From the NCBI RefSeq assembly GCF_013204795.1, contig NZ_JABMKW010000016.1, positions 62,001 to 126,000 on the forward strand: 64,000 nucleotides of DNA, read 5' to 3'. This document shows, piece after piece, positions 35,755 to 44,656 of this stretch; the first letter of the stretch is position 1; each line of letters starts with the position of its first letter. This DNA is from Pedobacter panaciterrae. Lineage in GTDB: Bacteria > Bacteroidota > Bacteroidia > Sphingobacteriales > Sphingobacteriaceae. Position numbers and translations under genes: made by a program. The notes beneath the pieces are model-generated. The model was not told the origin of the DNA, searched no databases, and saw only the letters and a list, made by a program, of their open reading frames with translations.

Positions 35755-36663
35755 TTATTTTTTCGCAAACTGCTCAAGCTCCGAGTTAAATTTGTCCATC
35801 TCTTCTACAAAAAGTGCATGCCCGCTGTTCTCGAATTTTACGATATAGGAGTTTTTTAAGCCTTTATTTAATTGCTCAGCCAGCGTAAAATCAATTAGTT
35901 GATCTTTTGTGCCCTGAAATATGGCTACAGGGATCGTGATGTTCTTAAGCACCGGACGCAAATCAAGATCACCAAGTGCACTGATAGATTCAGTAACAAC
36001 ATAAGGACTTGCAGACAGATTGATATTCTCCAACCATTTATCTACATTTTTTGGAAGAGTAGTGCCTTTTGCCGCGAATGCTGCTCCTAATCCTGCTATC
36101 AGGTCTTCTCTGCTTGTCATGGTTTGTTTAATCAGTCCCGCAGCGCCTTCCTCGGATATTCCGTAGTTGTAATCTGCACGTTGCTTCCAAGATGGAGCCG
36201 CTGCCGCAAACAGCGCTAGTTTGCTTACATGTGCTGATTTATATTTGTTCACATAGTGGATAGTAACTGCTCCGCCCATAGAAAAACCACCCAGCACAGC
36301 CTTCTCTATTTTTAAGGTATGAAGAACGGCATAAATGTCATCTGAAAAAACATCGAAATTGTACTTTCCATAAGGTTTATCAGATTTACCGAAACCACGC
36401 AATGAAATGCCGATCACCCTGAAACCCTTCCTTACCAAATACTGATATTGATATTGGTACATTTCATCGCTAAGTGGCCATCCGTGAATCAATACAATTG
36501 GTTGTCCTTCGCCAAGATCAGTTACGTGAAGTTTTACACCTGGCTCAACTTCGATATATTCCGTCCTTCCGGCTGAAGCTGGGATTCTTTTGCTTTGTGA
36601 AAAAGCGAACTGGCTTGTTAATAAAGTCATGATTAGACTTGCGGTTAAGATTAGATTTTTCAT
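35755..36663 (-). CDS. Secreted alpha/beta hydrolase
   Basis: 302 residues with a signal peptide ending near AFSQ. Oxyanion region IVLIHGWPLSDEMY, nucleophile elbow LGGFSMGGAV, an acid in FQGTKDQLIDF and the His of FENSGHALFVEE give a complete triad. GFGKSDKP is shared with haloperoxidase-like and epoxide hydrolase-like enzymes. The export signal is unusual for that group. Substrate unknown. Confidence 0.9.
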   Translation of the reverse strand: MKNLILTASLIMTLLTSQFAFSQSKRIPASAGRTEYIEVEPGVKLHVTDLGEGQPIVLIHGWPLSDEMYQYQYQYLVRKGFRVIGISLRGFGKSDKPYGKYNFDVFSDDIYAVLHTLKIEKAVLGGFSMGGAVTIHYVNKYKSAHVSKLALFAAAAPSWKQRADYNYGISEEGAAGLIKQTMTSREDLIAGLGAAFAAKGTTLPKNVDKWLENINLSASPYVVTESISALGDLDLRPVLKNITIPVAIFQGTKDQLIDFTLAEQLNKGLKNSYIVKFENSGHALFVEEMDKFNSELEQFAKK

Positions 36664-36937
36664 TGCTATTTTTTTAAATTAATGTTTGAAATATTTGTTG
36701 TTTGTTTACATTACAAAGATGGGGAGAATGCCAGCCTCATGAAATGGACAAACGGACAACAGTCTTGTACATTTTTCCCATAGTATAGATTTATAGAGCC
36801 CATACTAAATCATCATCAAGAAGCAATTGGACTTTTAGCCCACATGCCATCTAGCACAAAACCATTCCTCGCACTACATAAGGTAAATATATAGGGTACA
36901 TTTAATCATCGCAATTACGGAAATGCGAATTGCATAG

Positions 36938-37010
36938 GGATAAATTTTACGCTATCCGAATCGTAATACCGTACTTGTAGGAAACTGTAGTATACCTGAA
37001 TTTTGTATAA
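36938..37010 (+). promoter_or_regulatory. HxlR-associated 73-bp promoter block, copy 1
   Basis: The block shares GGATAAATTTT, CGAATCGTAAT, TACTTGT, TAGTA and GAA-T/A-TTTG with the block at 38323-38395, all at identical spacing (54 of 73 positions equal by my count). TACTTG and GAATTTTG fit -33 and -7 boxes 20 bases apart. It lies 12 bases before the SDR start codon. Confidence 0.75.
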
Positions 37011-37022
37011 TATATATATACA

Positions 37023-37817
37023 ATGGAAAAGGAATTTAATTTCAATAGCGAACTATCCGGCAAGATTGCCATGGTAACAGGTGGAACCAAAGGCACCGGA
37101 AAAGCAATTGCCGAAAGGCTACTGGCAGCCGGGGCAAATGTAATCATCACCGCAAGAAACAGGACTGAAGAGCCCAATGAAAAGCTGTATTATATTTCGG
37201 CAGACCTCAGCAGTCCCGATGGAACGGCAAAAGTAGTAACAGAGGTATTATCAAAGTTTGGCGGGCTCGATATCCTGATCAATAACCTTGGTGGTTCGGA
37301 AACTCCGGCGGGTGGTTTCGCTAATTTAACAGATGAACACTGGGAAGAAACATTGCAGACCAATCTTTTAGCACCAGTAAGATTAGACAGGGCATTTTTG
37401 CCGCAAATGATTAAACAAAAAACCGGTGTGATTATTCACATCGCATCCATTCAGGGGAAACTTCCGTTATATGAAAGCACACTACCCTATGCGGCTGCCA
37501 AGGCCGGACTGATCAATTACAGTAAGGGACTTTCTAAAGAGGTTACCCCAAAAGGAGTTCGAATTCTAACAGTTTCTCCGGGCTGGATCATGACTGACGG
37601 CTCAAAGAGAATGATGGAACGCATATCGAAGAGCGAAGCAATTTCGATAGAACAGGCCACACAAAGTGTAATGAATGCACTTGGTGGCATTCCATACGGC
37701 AGACCAGCAATGCCTGAAGAAGTTGCTGAATTTGTCGGGTTTCTTGTTTCACCAAGGGCAAGCTATCTTACCGGAACCGAATTTGTTATTGATGGAGGCA
37801 CCATCCCAACCGTTTAA
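37023..37817 (+). CDS. SDR family oxidoreductase
   Basis: 264 residues. The Rossmann motif TGGTKGTGKAIAERL, NNLGG, IHIASIQGKLP (Ser) and YAAAKAGL (Tyr, Lys) give the classical short-chain dehydrogenase core, and the end YLTGTEFVIDGGT is typical. The TGxxxGxG variant is normal. The cofactor is probably NADP (ARNR after strand 2). Its promoter shares the block found upstream of the SnoaL-like gene, so the HxlR gene between them likely controls both. Confidence 0.93.
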   Translation: MEKEFNFNSELSGKIAMVTGGTKGTGKAIAERLLAAGANVIITARNRTEEPNEKLYYISADLSSPDGTAKVVTEVLSKFGGLDILINNLGGSETPAGGFANLTDEHWEETLQTNLLAPVRLDRAFLPQMIKQKTGVIIHIASIQGKLPLYESTLPYAAAKAGLINYSKGLSKEVTPKGVRILTVSPGWIMTDGSKRMMERISKSEAISIEQATQSVMNALGGIPYGRPAMPEEVAEFVGFLVSPRASYLTGTEFVIDGGTIPTV

Positions 37818-37918
37818 AAAATTACAACAATACCAGCCTGGGTTGCATTTGGGATGAATTTAAAATGCTGACCGAAATCAACTTGGGCTTAATTCAGCTA
37901 ATCCTCACTCTGAAAAAA

Positions 37919-38284
37919 TCAGGCCAACTGTGGATATCCTTTCAAAATCACACGTTTCAAACTGTCCTGATACTCATCTCCCCAATTCCCAATAGCGGCG
38001 ATTACCGGTATCAAGGTTTTGCCAAACTCAGTAAGTGAATACTCTACCTTTGGTGGCATCACCGGATAGATTGTTCTGATAACCAATTCATGTTCCTCGA
38101 GTTCCTTTAGCTGAATATTGATTACCCTACGACTTGCATCCGGTATTTTGCGTTGCAGCTCGCTCGGACGCAAGTAACCCTCGTTGATAAACCACAACAA
38201 CCGCATTTTCCATTTGCCATAAAGTACCTCTCCAACTAAATCGAGGCCACAGTTTAAATTGGGAAAAGTTTTTTTCTCGTACAT
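37919..38284 (-). CDS. HxlR family transcription regulator
   Basis: 121 residues. CGLDLVGEVLYGKWKMRLLW is the HxlR start with the first conserved Cys, LRPSELQRKIPDASRRVINIQLKELEE is the winged helix core, and PKVEYSLTEFGKTLIPVI closes the fold. HxlR proteins sense electrophiles or aldehydes, often by Cys. Convergent with the SDR gene, and divergent from the SnoaL-like gene through a shared promoter region that contains copy 2 of the 73-bp block. Confidence 0.93.
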   Translation of the reverse strand: MYEKKTFPNLNCGLDLVGEVLYGKWKMRLLWFINEGYLRPSELQRKIPDASRRVINIQLKELEEHELVIRTIYPVMPPKVEYSLTEFGKTLIPVIAAIGNWGDEYQDSLKRVILKGYPQLA

Positions 38285-38322
38285 CTAACAAAGATACATG
38301 TAGGTCATTAATGAAACAATAC

Positions 38323-38395
38323 GGATAAATTTTTCCGTATTCGAATCGTAATCCCCTACTTGTGCGTGCCGCTAGTACCACCGAAATTTGTACAA
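38323..38395 (+). promoter_or_regulatory. HxlR-associated 73-bp promoter block, copy 2
   Basis: Aligned without gaps to 36938-37010; conserved landmarks are CGAATCGTAAT (38342-38352), TACTTGT (38357-38363), TAGTA (38373-38377) and TTTG (38387-38390). It lies between the divergent hxlR-type regulator and the SnoaL-like gene, so one protein bound here could control both, including autoregulation. Confidence 0.75.
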
Positions 38396-38420
38396 CAATA
38401 AGTAATTTAAAATAAATATC

Positions 38421-38744
38421 ATGAACTTACCAAAATTAATAACAGACCTAGTTGAAGCGCAAAACAGCCATGATGCTGCAGCTTATTCCTCACTTTTTTC
38501 AGAAAACGCCGAAGTATTCGACGAAGGAAAAAACCATATTGGAAGAACAGCAATTCAAAAATGGATTGAAAATTCGAACCAACAGTATCAAGCTACTTTA
38601 AAACCGATTAGTTATAAGGAAGCTGAAAAGGGGTCGGTATTTACAGCAGAGATTTCCGGAACATTTCCAGGTAGCCCGGTCATTCTTAACTTTAACCTCG
38701 TTCTTCAGCAGGGTTTAATTCAATCGCTTAAGATTACTGGCTAA
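38421..38744 (+). CDS. SnoaL-like/NTF2-fold protein
   Basis: 107 residues. LVEAQNSHDAAAYSSLFSENAEVFDEGKNHIGRTAIQKWI is the opening of the SnoaL-like (NTF2) family, in which small cone-shaped proteins act as isomerases, cyclases or binding proteins. The rest (AEISGTFPGSPVILNFNLVL) forms the sheet. No catalytic residues can be assigned. Shares its promoter block with the SDR gene at 37023. Confidence 0.88.
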   Translation: MNLPKLITDLVEAQNSHDAAAYSSLFSENAEVFDEGKNHIGRTAIQKWIENSNQQYQATLKPISYKEAEKGSVFTAEISGTFPGSPVILNFNLVLQQGLIQSLKITG

Positions 38745-38868
38745 TGCCAAACATCCAGCGACCATAAAATCGTAGGGATTCTGTTGCAACTCCAGGAGAA
38801 GGTATGGAACGAACCGTTATTAATCCGTTGGAATTTCCGGGTTTCCCAAACTAATCTGCTATTCCGAA

Positions 38869-38940
38869 TCACCAGACTGAACCATTAGCAAGAATATTTA
38901 GAACAAGGATGACATAGAAAAAAAACAATGATTTTTTCAT
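38869..38940 (-). pseudogene. Relic of a secreted-protein gene start
   Basis: A 23-residue frame, MKKSLFFFYVILVLNILANG then SVW, has a signal-peptide look and stops at once. It lies in the 341-base gap before the nucleotidyltransferase gene and may be the 5' remnant of a lost gene. Weak evidence. Confidence 0.3.
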
Positions 38941-38944
38941 AAGA

Positions 38945-38975
38945 AACCGTACTTTGATTTGTTCAAAGTACGGTT
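38945..38975. repeat. Perfect hairpin carrying the TACTTTGAACA 11-mer
   Basis: A 13-bp stem (AACCGTACTTTGA and its complement) with loop TTTGT, not followed by a T-run. On the minus strand it contains TACTTTGAACA, which recurs at 39891, 60061 and 63849. Confidence 0.65.
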
Positions 38976-39085
38976 GTACTCCAAAACATATCGTTAACTA
39001 AGGCTTTCAAAGAGGACATAAAAAAATGTGCCCGTCTTTATGATTTCCCAACCGATTTTTAAAATCAAAAACAGATTGTGTCGAA

Positions 39086-39565
39086 TTAAAAATCGTCTCG
39101 CAACTTTCGTATTTGTTCAAGTGCCGCTACGTCAATCTGATCTTTTGGGCGATTAACAATCTTCTTATTCTCAATTAATTGATTAATATGCAAAAAAGGA
39201 ACATTTACGTTATCAATATCCGCAATAGAGGCCATTTCCAAACATTCGTCAAAGGTATATCCTTCAAGCCCCTTCATTTCAATGAGTATATCTAAACGGA
39301 GACCATTGTTAAGGTGAAAATCTGTCCAGCCAAGTATAAATTGCATAGTTTCGATCAGTGGATAATCCCCCATATCACATTTTACAAATGCTTTTCTCAG
39401 TTGCTTTCTATTTTCTAAGGTGTCTTTTAGCCAAATATCTAAGTCACCTGTAAAACGCTGGTAGCCGTGTAAATTGGTGGCATAACCACCGACCATAATA
39501 TATTGCACATTATACTCTTGAAGTGCTCTCCAAAAATTTAGTATCTCTTCATCAAAGATGTCCAC
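39086..39565 (-). CDS. Nucleotidyltransferase, probable toxin of a TA-like pair
   Basis: 159 residues. The polymerase-beta-type site is clear: IMVGGYATNLHGYQRFTGDL then DIWL, with the GG and the D-x-D pair, plus a third acid in LRLDILIEM. Length and the R-x-T-x-D-x-D form match AbiEii/MNT-like nucleotidyltransferases that often act with small partner proteins. It starts three bases after the stop of a 54-codon gene, so the two are one operon. A role as a toxin, modified by or paired with that protein, is inferred. Confidence 0.82.
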   Translation of the reverse strand: MDIFDEEILNFWRALQEYNVQYIMVGGYATNLHGYQRFTGDLDIWLKDTLENRKQLRKAFVKCDMGDYPLIETMQFILGWTDFHLNNGLRLDILIEMKGLEGYTFDECLEMASIADIDNVNVPFLHINQLIENKKIVNRPKDQIDVAALEQIRKLRDDF

Positions 39566-39568
39566 GAA

Positions 39569-39733
39569 TTATTTACTGATAAATGGTTTATGTGATATAG
39601 AAGCCTTACTCATGGTCTGTTGTATTTTATACAAACGCGTAGCCATTTCAAAACGTTCTTTATAGCTTCGTTTCAGACCCTCTTTTAAAAGTTCCAATTC
39701 GGCCTGATCAAATGTTTGTTTCCTTTTGTCCAT
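39569..39733 (-). CDS. Small partner protein of the nucleotidyltransferase, 54 aa
   Basis: Starts ATG 39733 with MDKRKQTFDQAELELLKEGL and ends ASISHKPFISK. It is basic, helical and without membrane segments. It stops three bases before the nucleotidyltransferase start, an arrangement typical of antitoxin-toxin operons, where the antitoxin gene comes first. No named family recognised. Confidence 0.7.
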   Translation of the reverse strand: MDKRKQTFDQAELELLKEGLKRSYKERFEMATRLYKIQQTMSKASISHKPFISK

Positions 39734-40267
39734 GAAATGTTGACCTTAAAACTATATCAAATTTACATAAAATGCTTGTCATTAACAAGAGGGGTTGCAG
39801 ACATTAATCTACAGCCCCTTTAATAATTTTCCTAAGAAACTTTAACACTACACTAACACAGTGTTAAAAAAATGTACCCATCAGCAGGAATACTTTGAAC
39901 ATTTAAATCGCTTTTTGTTGCTTATTGAGCACGTTATCGAGGATTTGGAGATACCTATAAATTAAAAATATAAAAAGCGCTGTTAATCTTTAAAAGTCAA
40001 TATTCTATTTGTTATTCCCTTTGGTTCGTGAGTTCTTTTATTGACCTGCCCCCAATAGCTATGCCAGACCAGGTTGCTTAGCTTTCAGCTACTATTTGTA
40101 CTTACAGACACGGTTCAATTCCAGCTGATGAAAAACAGGGTGATTAGATCATGTCTATTGTAGTTTCAACTTTTCACATCACTAAGCTATTCTGATAGAT
40201 CGGATTGCATAAACCATTTCCAACAAATCAAGTGGAACTTTCTTATTATTCAAAATCATGATCAGTA
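39734..40267. other. Non-coding gap with a gene relic
   Basis: 534 bases. It holds the diverged repeat at 39881-39965 and, just before it, an inverted repeat TTTAACACT-10 nt-AGTGTTAAA (39841-39868) that lacks a terminator T-run. The remainder up to the M16 gene stop shows no frame I can support. Confidence 0.6.
39881..39965 (+). repeat. Direct repeat copy 1, C-terminal gene relic
   Basis: 70 bases (39881-39950) align without gaps to 60051-60120 with 56 identities by my count. In frame it reads QQEYFEHLNRFLLLI then EHVIEDLEIPIN and a stop at 39963-39965. It is a remnant of the 3' end of a gene, not an intact gene. Confidence 0.75.
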
Positions 40268-41683
40268 TTATTTCATTTTTATAGGCTCTGCATACCCACT
40301 AAATTCCTTGATGTTGAAACCTGACTTTTTAAGTCCGGACAAAAACATTTCGGTTTTTCCTACAATAACGACCCTGGCATTGTCATGCAAAAAGTATTTT
40401 TTGCTGACGCGAAGGACATCATCCGCAGTAACCGCATTTAATTTCTGCAGATAGGTACGATAAAAGTCCTTTGGAAGGTTGTTGATCAGGATGCTGCTTG
40501 CAAAGCCCGCACCACGGGCCGGGTTTTCCAGACCCAGTGCAAAAGAACCGTTGTATAAATTCTTTGCATCCTGGAGCATTTCTGGACTAACTTTTTTCGT
40601 ACGCATCACATTGATCTCTTTTAAAATCTCTATCACAGCACTATCCACTTTCTCATTTCTCACCGAAGCCGAAGCACTGAAAGTGGACTGCAGACGTCCT
40701 GAACCTGTTTTAGAATAGGCACCATAAGTAAAGCCGTGTTTTTCCCTCAGATTTCTAAAAAGTTTGGCATCCGCCCCGCCGCCCAGAATTTGATTGGCAA
40801 GCAAAACCGCATGGTAATCGGGGCTGCCCATTGGTAAATCAATGAGATTGGTCACAGTGATCTCCGACTGAACTGCTTTCAGAACATTCACGAGGTCTAC
40901 TTCCGTTTTCGCAGGGTTACTGACCCTGGTTAAAACAGGGAAGGTAAGCACAGGGCCCTTCCAGTCACCAAATGCTTTAATGGCCAGGGCCTTCGCAGCT
41001 TCCGGTTTAATATCACCAACAAAGGTTAAATAGCCTCTTGAAGGTGTCACATATTTTTTATACGCGGCTTTCACATCATCTAGGGTAATGGAATTGATGC
41101 TTTGCTCGGTTTCAAACTCGCCGTAAGGATGGTTCAGTCCAAAAGAAAGCGCATTAACCACACGCCCTGAAATCGCAGTGGCACTTCGTTCACTGGATTT
41201 CAGATTAGTAAGACTTTGTGACTTGAGCTTGTCAAATGATGCCTGCGGAAAAGACGGATTTCTCAGGGCATCAGCCATTAATAAAAAAGCGTCACCAAAA
41301 TAGCGGGTCAGTGCAGATGCCTGTCCTCCACTGGCGGAAACGCCTACTTCTGCGCCCATCTGATCAACTGCCTCATCAAACTGGGCTTTTGTTTGTGTAG
41401 TGGTACCCTCATTGAGCATGCCGCCCAGTAATCCGATAACACCGGCTTTCTCACCCTCAGTGATCGGTCCTGCATCAATGCTGTAACTTGCGGAAATCTT
41501 CGGTAATTTATGATTTTCTACCACCAGAACAGTAATGCCATTTGGCAATTTATAGATCACAGGATCAGCAAATGTAATGGTTGGTGCAGGTCCTGGTTTT
41601 GGTTTCTGGCTCCTGTCTAATTTCTGTGCAGATACTGCCTGAACAAACAGGGCAGCTATGGCTAATGTAAATATCTTCTTCAT
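40268..41683 (-). CDS. M16 peptidase-like protein lacking the zinc motif
   Basis: 471 residues with a signal peptide ending near AVSAQ. It has the M16 double-domain plan (LPNGITVLVVENHKLPKISA, then GEKAGVIGLLGGMLNEGT where HxxEH should be, and the C-terminal HDNARVVIVGKTE). The zinc-binding HxxEH and downstream Glu are missing, so it is the non-catalytic subunit type. The GGGADAKLFRNLREKHGFTY motif of the R/Y pair is intact. Lies two bases after the active M16 gene; a heterodimer is likely. Confidence 0.9.
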   Translation of the reverse strand: MKKIFTLAIAALFVQAVSAQKLDRSQKPKPGPAPTITFADPVIYKLPNGITVLVVENHKLPKISASYSIDAGPITEGEKAGVIGLLGGMLNEGTTTQTKAQFDEAVDQMGAEVGVSASGGQASALTRYFGDAFLLMADALRNPSFPQASFDKLKSQSLTNLKSSERSATAISGRVVNALSFGLNHPYGEFETEQSINSITLDDVKAAYKKYVTPSRGYLTFVGDIKPEAAKALAIKAFGDWKGPVLTFPVLTRVSNPAKTEVDLVNVLKAVQSEITVTNLIDLPMGSPDYHAVLLANQILGGGADAKLFRNLREKHGFTYGAYSKTGSGRLQSTFSASASVRNEKVDSAVIEILKEINVMRTKKVSPEMLQDAKNLYNGSFALGLENPARGAGFASSILINNLPKDFYRTYLQKLNAVTADDVLRVSKKYFLHDNARVVIVGKTEMFLSGLKKSGFNIKEFSGYAEPIKMK

Positions 41684-41685
41684 GT

Positions 41686-42999
41686 TTATTTCTTTGGCAG
41701 GTAATAAAGTACTATACGCTGGTCTTTGCTGAGGTATTTTTTGGCGACATCCCGGATCTCTTCACGAGTGATTGATTTGATTTGTGCGAGCTGTTCATTC
41801 AGGTCGTTCGTATTCTTGTTGTGAAACGTATAGCCATTGGAAAGATTTTCAGCCACCCCGATCATTGTTGTATTGGCACTGACATAACCGTTCTCAAACT
41901 GGTTTTGCAGCTTTTTAAATTCAGATTCACTGATCAGATCAGTCTGCAGGCGAACAACCTCAGCATCGATGTCTATTAAAAGATCGTTTAAAGAAGTGTT
42001 GTTGTTGGGTAGTGCCAGTGTGATGTAAGCACCATAGTCTTCCAGCGTATAATTGAAAGCAGCAACCTGCAAAGCGGTCTTTTTCTCATCCACCATTTTC
42101 GTGCTCAGTCTTGAGCTTCCGCCACCGGACAAAATGGTACTGACCATTTCCAGCACCTTATTGTCACGGCTTTTCATTCCCGGAACACGGTAGGCTGCAA
42201 ATATTGCCGGAATTTGGATATTGGCATCATAAACCGTATCTACAATTTGTCTGGCAATCGGTTTTAACTCGAAAGATCCCTTAACCACCGGCATGCCTTT
42301 TGGCACTTCGTTAAAATATTTAGCGACGAGGTCTTTGGTTTTTTCTATGTTCAGATCCCCGGCAATTGTCAGCACAGCATTATTAGGCACATAGTATTTT
42401 TTGAAAAAAGCAATAAATTCATCCAGTTTAGCAGCATCCAGATGGGCCATAGAACCGATTGGCTGCCAGCTGTACGGATGTCCTTCAAACAAATGAGTGA
42501 AGATATTTTCAGCAAATTTACCATAGGGTTTATTGTCAATGCGCAGACGTTTTTCTTCTTTAACCACTTCGTTTTGAGTCTTAACACCCACATTATCAAT
42601 TTTCGGATGAAGCATACGTTCACTTTCCAGCCATAGCCCAAGTTCGAGCTGATTTGAAGGGAAAATTTCATAATAAAATGTCCTGTCCTGTGAAGTATTG
42701 GCATTGTTCTGTCCGCCATTGCTGCTGACAATCTTCATAAAATCTCCGCGCTTCATATTGTCACTGCCTTCAAACAGAAGATGTTCAAAAAAGTGGGCAA
42801 AGCCGGTTCTTTGCGGATCTTCATCCTTAGAGCCAACATGATACATTACCGAGACAGCTACCACCGGGGCTCTTTTGTCCTGGTGAAGAATTACATGCAG
42901 GCCATTGTCCAAATCATATTCGATGTATTTTATCTCCTGCGCAGTGCTGCGAAGACATAATCCCGATAACGAAAGAATCATTAAAAATTTATATCTCAT
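41686..42999 (-). CDS. M16 family zinc metallopeptidase, exported
   Basis: 437 residues with a signal peptide. HFFEHLLFEGS contains the inverted zinc motif HxxEH, and a downstream Glu in TQNEVVKEEKR completes the site; VSVMYHVGSKDEDPQRTGFA and LTIAGDL are typical. M16 enzymes of this size degrade short peptides in a closed chamber formed with a second subunit, here the next gene. It probably acts in the periplasm on peptides taken up by the SusC/SusD system in the same gene run. A 441-base gap separates it from the hydrolase gene upstream. Confidence 0.92.
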   Translation of the reverse strand: MRYKFLMILSLSGLCLRSTAQEIKYIEYDLDNGLHVILHQDKRAPVVAVSVMYHVGSKDEDPQRTGFAHFFEHLLFEGSDNMKRGDFMKIVSSNGGQNNANTSQDRTFYYEIFPSNQLELGLWLESERMLHPKIDNVGVKTQNEVVKEEKRLRIDNKPYGKFAENIFTHLFEGHPYSWQPIGSMAHLDAAKLDEFIAFFKKYYVPNNAVLTIAGDLNIEKTKDLVAKYFNEVPKGMPVVKGSFELKPIARQIVDTVYDANIQIPAIFAAYRVPGMKSRDNKVLEMVSTILSGGGSSRLSTKMVDEKKTALQVAAFNYTLEDYGAYITLALPNNNTSLNDLLIDIDAEVVRLQTDLISESEFKKLQNQFENGYVSANTTMIGVAENLSNGYTFHNKNTNDLNEQLAQIKSITREEIRDVAKKYLSKDQRIVLYYLPKK

Positions 43000-43440
43000 T
43001 TTTTACGTTTTTTTGTTTCACTTTCTATAGATAAGCCAGGATGGCATCCACCAACCCTGGCCTCCTTATTAACTACCTATTTTTTTTACGAATAGACTCT
43101 TCATTTCCCCTTGTAGGCACCTAAATTAGGGGATTCAGGTCATGTCCGGCCAGTACAATATAATGGCCGGACGTTGGACCCATATTTTGTAGCCTGAAAA
43201 TCCAGGTTCCAGTAACCCAAGACGCCGGTATTGCGTTTCAATATACTGAATTAATGGATTTTAACCTCTTCCATCTTGATGTCATGGTCATCAGCATACA
43301 CTATTAACTAAAGTAAATAAGGCTGCAATTCCTAACCTCCAAACGTAACAGTTTCGCCATCCAAAATATTACCAGCAATCCCTTGTCAAGAACCAGTGTC
43401 GCCACAATGACAGTGCTTGTTGAGGCAAGGCCATAGCTTA
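43000..43440. other. Non-coding gap before the M16 pair
   Basis: 441 bases. A G+C-rich hairpin with 9-bp stem GTCCGGCCA (43144-43172) stands out and may be a terminator or an RNA structure of the M16 leader. An open minus frame near 43311-43440 (about 40 codons, hydrophobic) has no convincing start. Nothing else. Confidence 0.5.
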
Positions 43441-44607
43441 TCAAAAATTAGCCAGCCGAACCTGGTTTCCGGCCAGGATGAGCTTTGCCGAGAAGACCAT
43501 AGACGGATCCTGATACTCCCGGATTGTACTGCTAATTGTTGCCAAACTTCTTTTTAGCTTCTTTCGGAACACGACCCGACCGCCAATCCTCACAGAAACA
43601 GGTTTATCAAGATCCAGGAACTGATCATTAAGGTTGAGATAGAGTTCGCTAAAGGTATTTTTGTTGATGTAAATTTCATTTCCCTTGATGCTGACATCTG
43701 CGGCCGAGCCCTTTATCTGCGCTGAAGCAGGCGCGGATAACCAATAAGACCGGTGCTGAACCCTATCATCTTCCACCCATATGACTCTTTCCGGGAATGG
43801 ATTTCTTTTAAAAGAGGACATCCATGGGATCGCGATGGTATCCCTTCTGTCCATCCAGTGGGCTTTGTCGGCATATAAATGAAAATCATGAACAAAGCCT
43901 TTTGGATCAAGCCGCTGTAGGCTATCTAACTTTTGGTTGAAGGAAACGGCCAGGGTATTGCGGTGATAGGCGGTATCTCTACCCCCCATGTAAATGGAAA
44001 ATGGGAGGTTACGAAGGTTGAGTGCATTGGCATCACCGGGATGTCCTGCCATCATAGAAGCCGCAGCCCAGCGGTCGGCCATGCGCGGCCCCAGCTGAAA
44101 AACACCATCCCCACCGGCAGAGTAGCCCAGAATGTATACCTTATTGGGATTCACATCTTCTAATATTACCCCATAGCGTATCAGTGAATCCAGCAGGTTA
44201 TCTATATGGTCCTCGTGCCATAAATTCCAGGTATTGGTAGGTGCCAACGGCACAATAACCAAACCTTCCGGAATGTTATAGAGTGTTCGCTGGTTTTCCC
44301 ACTGCTGATGGTTTACTGCGGCCGGAGCATTTCCCCCACCATGCAGGGAGATGTAAAGGCTTCGTCCGTCTGCAGGCTTTTCTCCAAATACCCTATAAGC
44401 GATAGGCATTGTGTATTTATTGAAAGCAATTACCCCTTCCGCCCACACTTTTTGTGCGGAAGGAAGTAAGCGCTGTTTTTCCAGTGCCCATTCTTTAACC
44501 GAAAGTGCTTCCGCTTCCTTTCTGCTTAGTCCCTTCTGTGCAACAGAAGTCCCGGTCATGATCAGTAAAATACCGATCCAAAGTATGTTGTGTTTCATGT
44601 GTTTCAT
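43441..44607 (-). CDS. Secreted alpha/beta hydrolase, esterase/depolymerase-like
   Basis: 388 residues with a signal peptide ending near SVAQ (second ATG at 44598 possible). LYISLHGGGNAPAAVN is the oxyanion region, ILGYSAGGDGVF the Ser nucleophile elbow, MGGRDTAYHR the acid region, and ADKAHWMDRR the His. The plan is that of PHB-depolymerase/feruloyl-esterase-like hydrolases, followed by a C-terminal beta-sandwich-like 100 residues. It lies between the MutS-like genes and the M16 pair, consistent with a secreted processing enzyme of the same cluster. Substrate unknown. Confidence 0.85.
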   Translation of the reverse strand: MKHMKHNILWIGILLIMTGTSVAQKGLSRKEAEALSVKEWALEKQRLLPSAQKVWAEGVIAFNKYTMPIAYRVFGEKPADGRSLYISLHGGGNAPAAVNHQQWENQRTLYNIPEGLVIVPLAPTNTWNLWHEDHIDNLLDSLIRYGVILEDVNPNKVYILGYSAGGDGVFQLGPRMADRWAAASMMAGHPGDANALNLRNLPFSIYMGGRDTAYHRNTLAVSFNQKLDSLQRLDPKGFVHDFHLYADKAHWMDRRDTIAIPWMSSFKRNPFPERVIWVEDDRVQHRSYWLSAPASAQIKGSAADVSIKGNEIYINKNTFSELYLNLNDQFLDLDKPVSVRIGGRVVFRKKLKRSLATISSTIREYQDPSMVFSAKLILAGNQVRLANF

Positions 44608-44656
44608 TCGTATTTTTATTAACTCAGGTGATGGATCCCATCACAATTTATTTATC

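Noticed and set aside
39841..39868. TTTAACACT/AGTGTTAAA hairpin as a terminator
   Set aside because: No T-run follows the stem on either strand in the right position.
43311..43440. Hydrophobic minus-strand open frame of about 40 codons
   Set aside because: No credible start codon near its beginning and no recognisable pattern; chance opening is likely.
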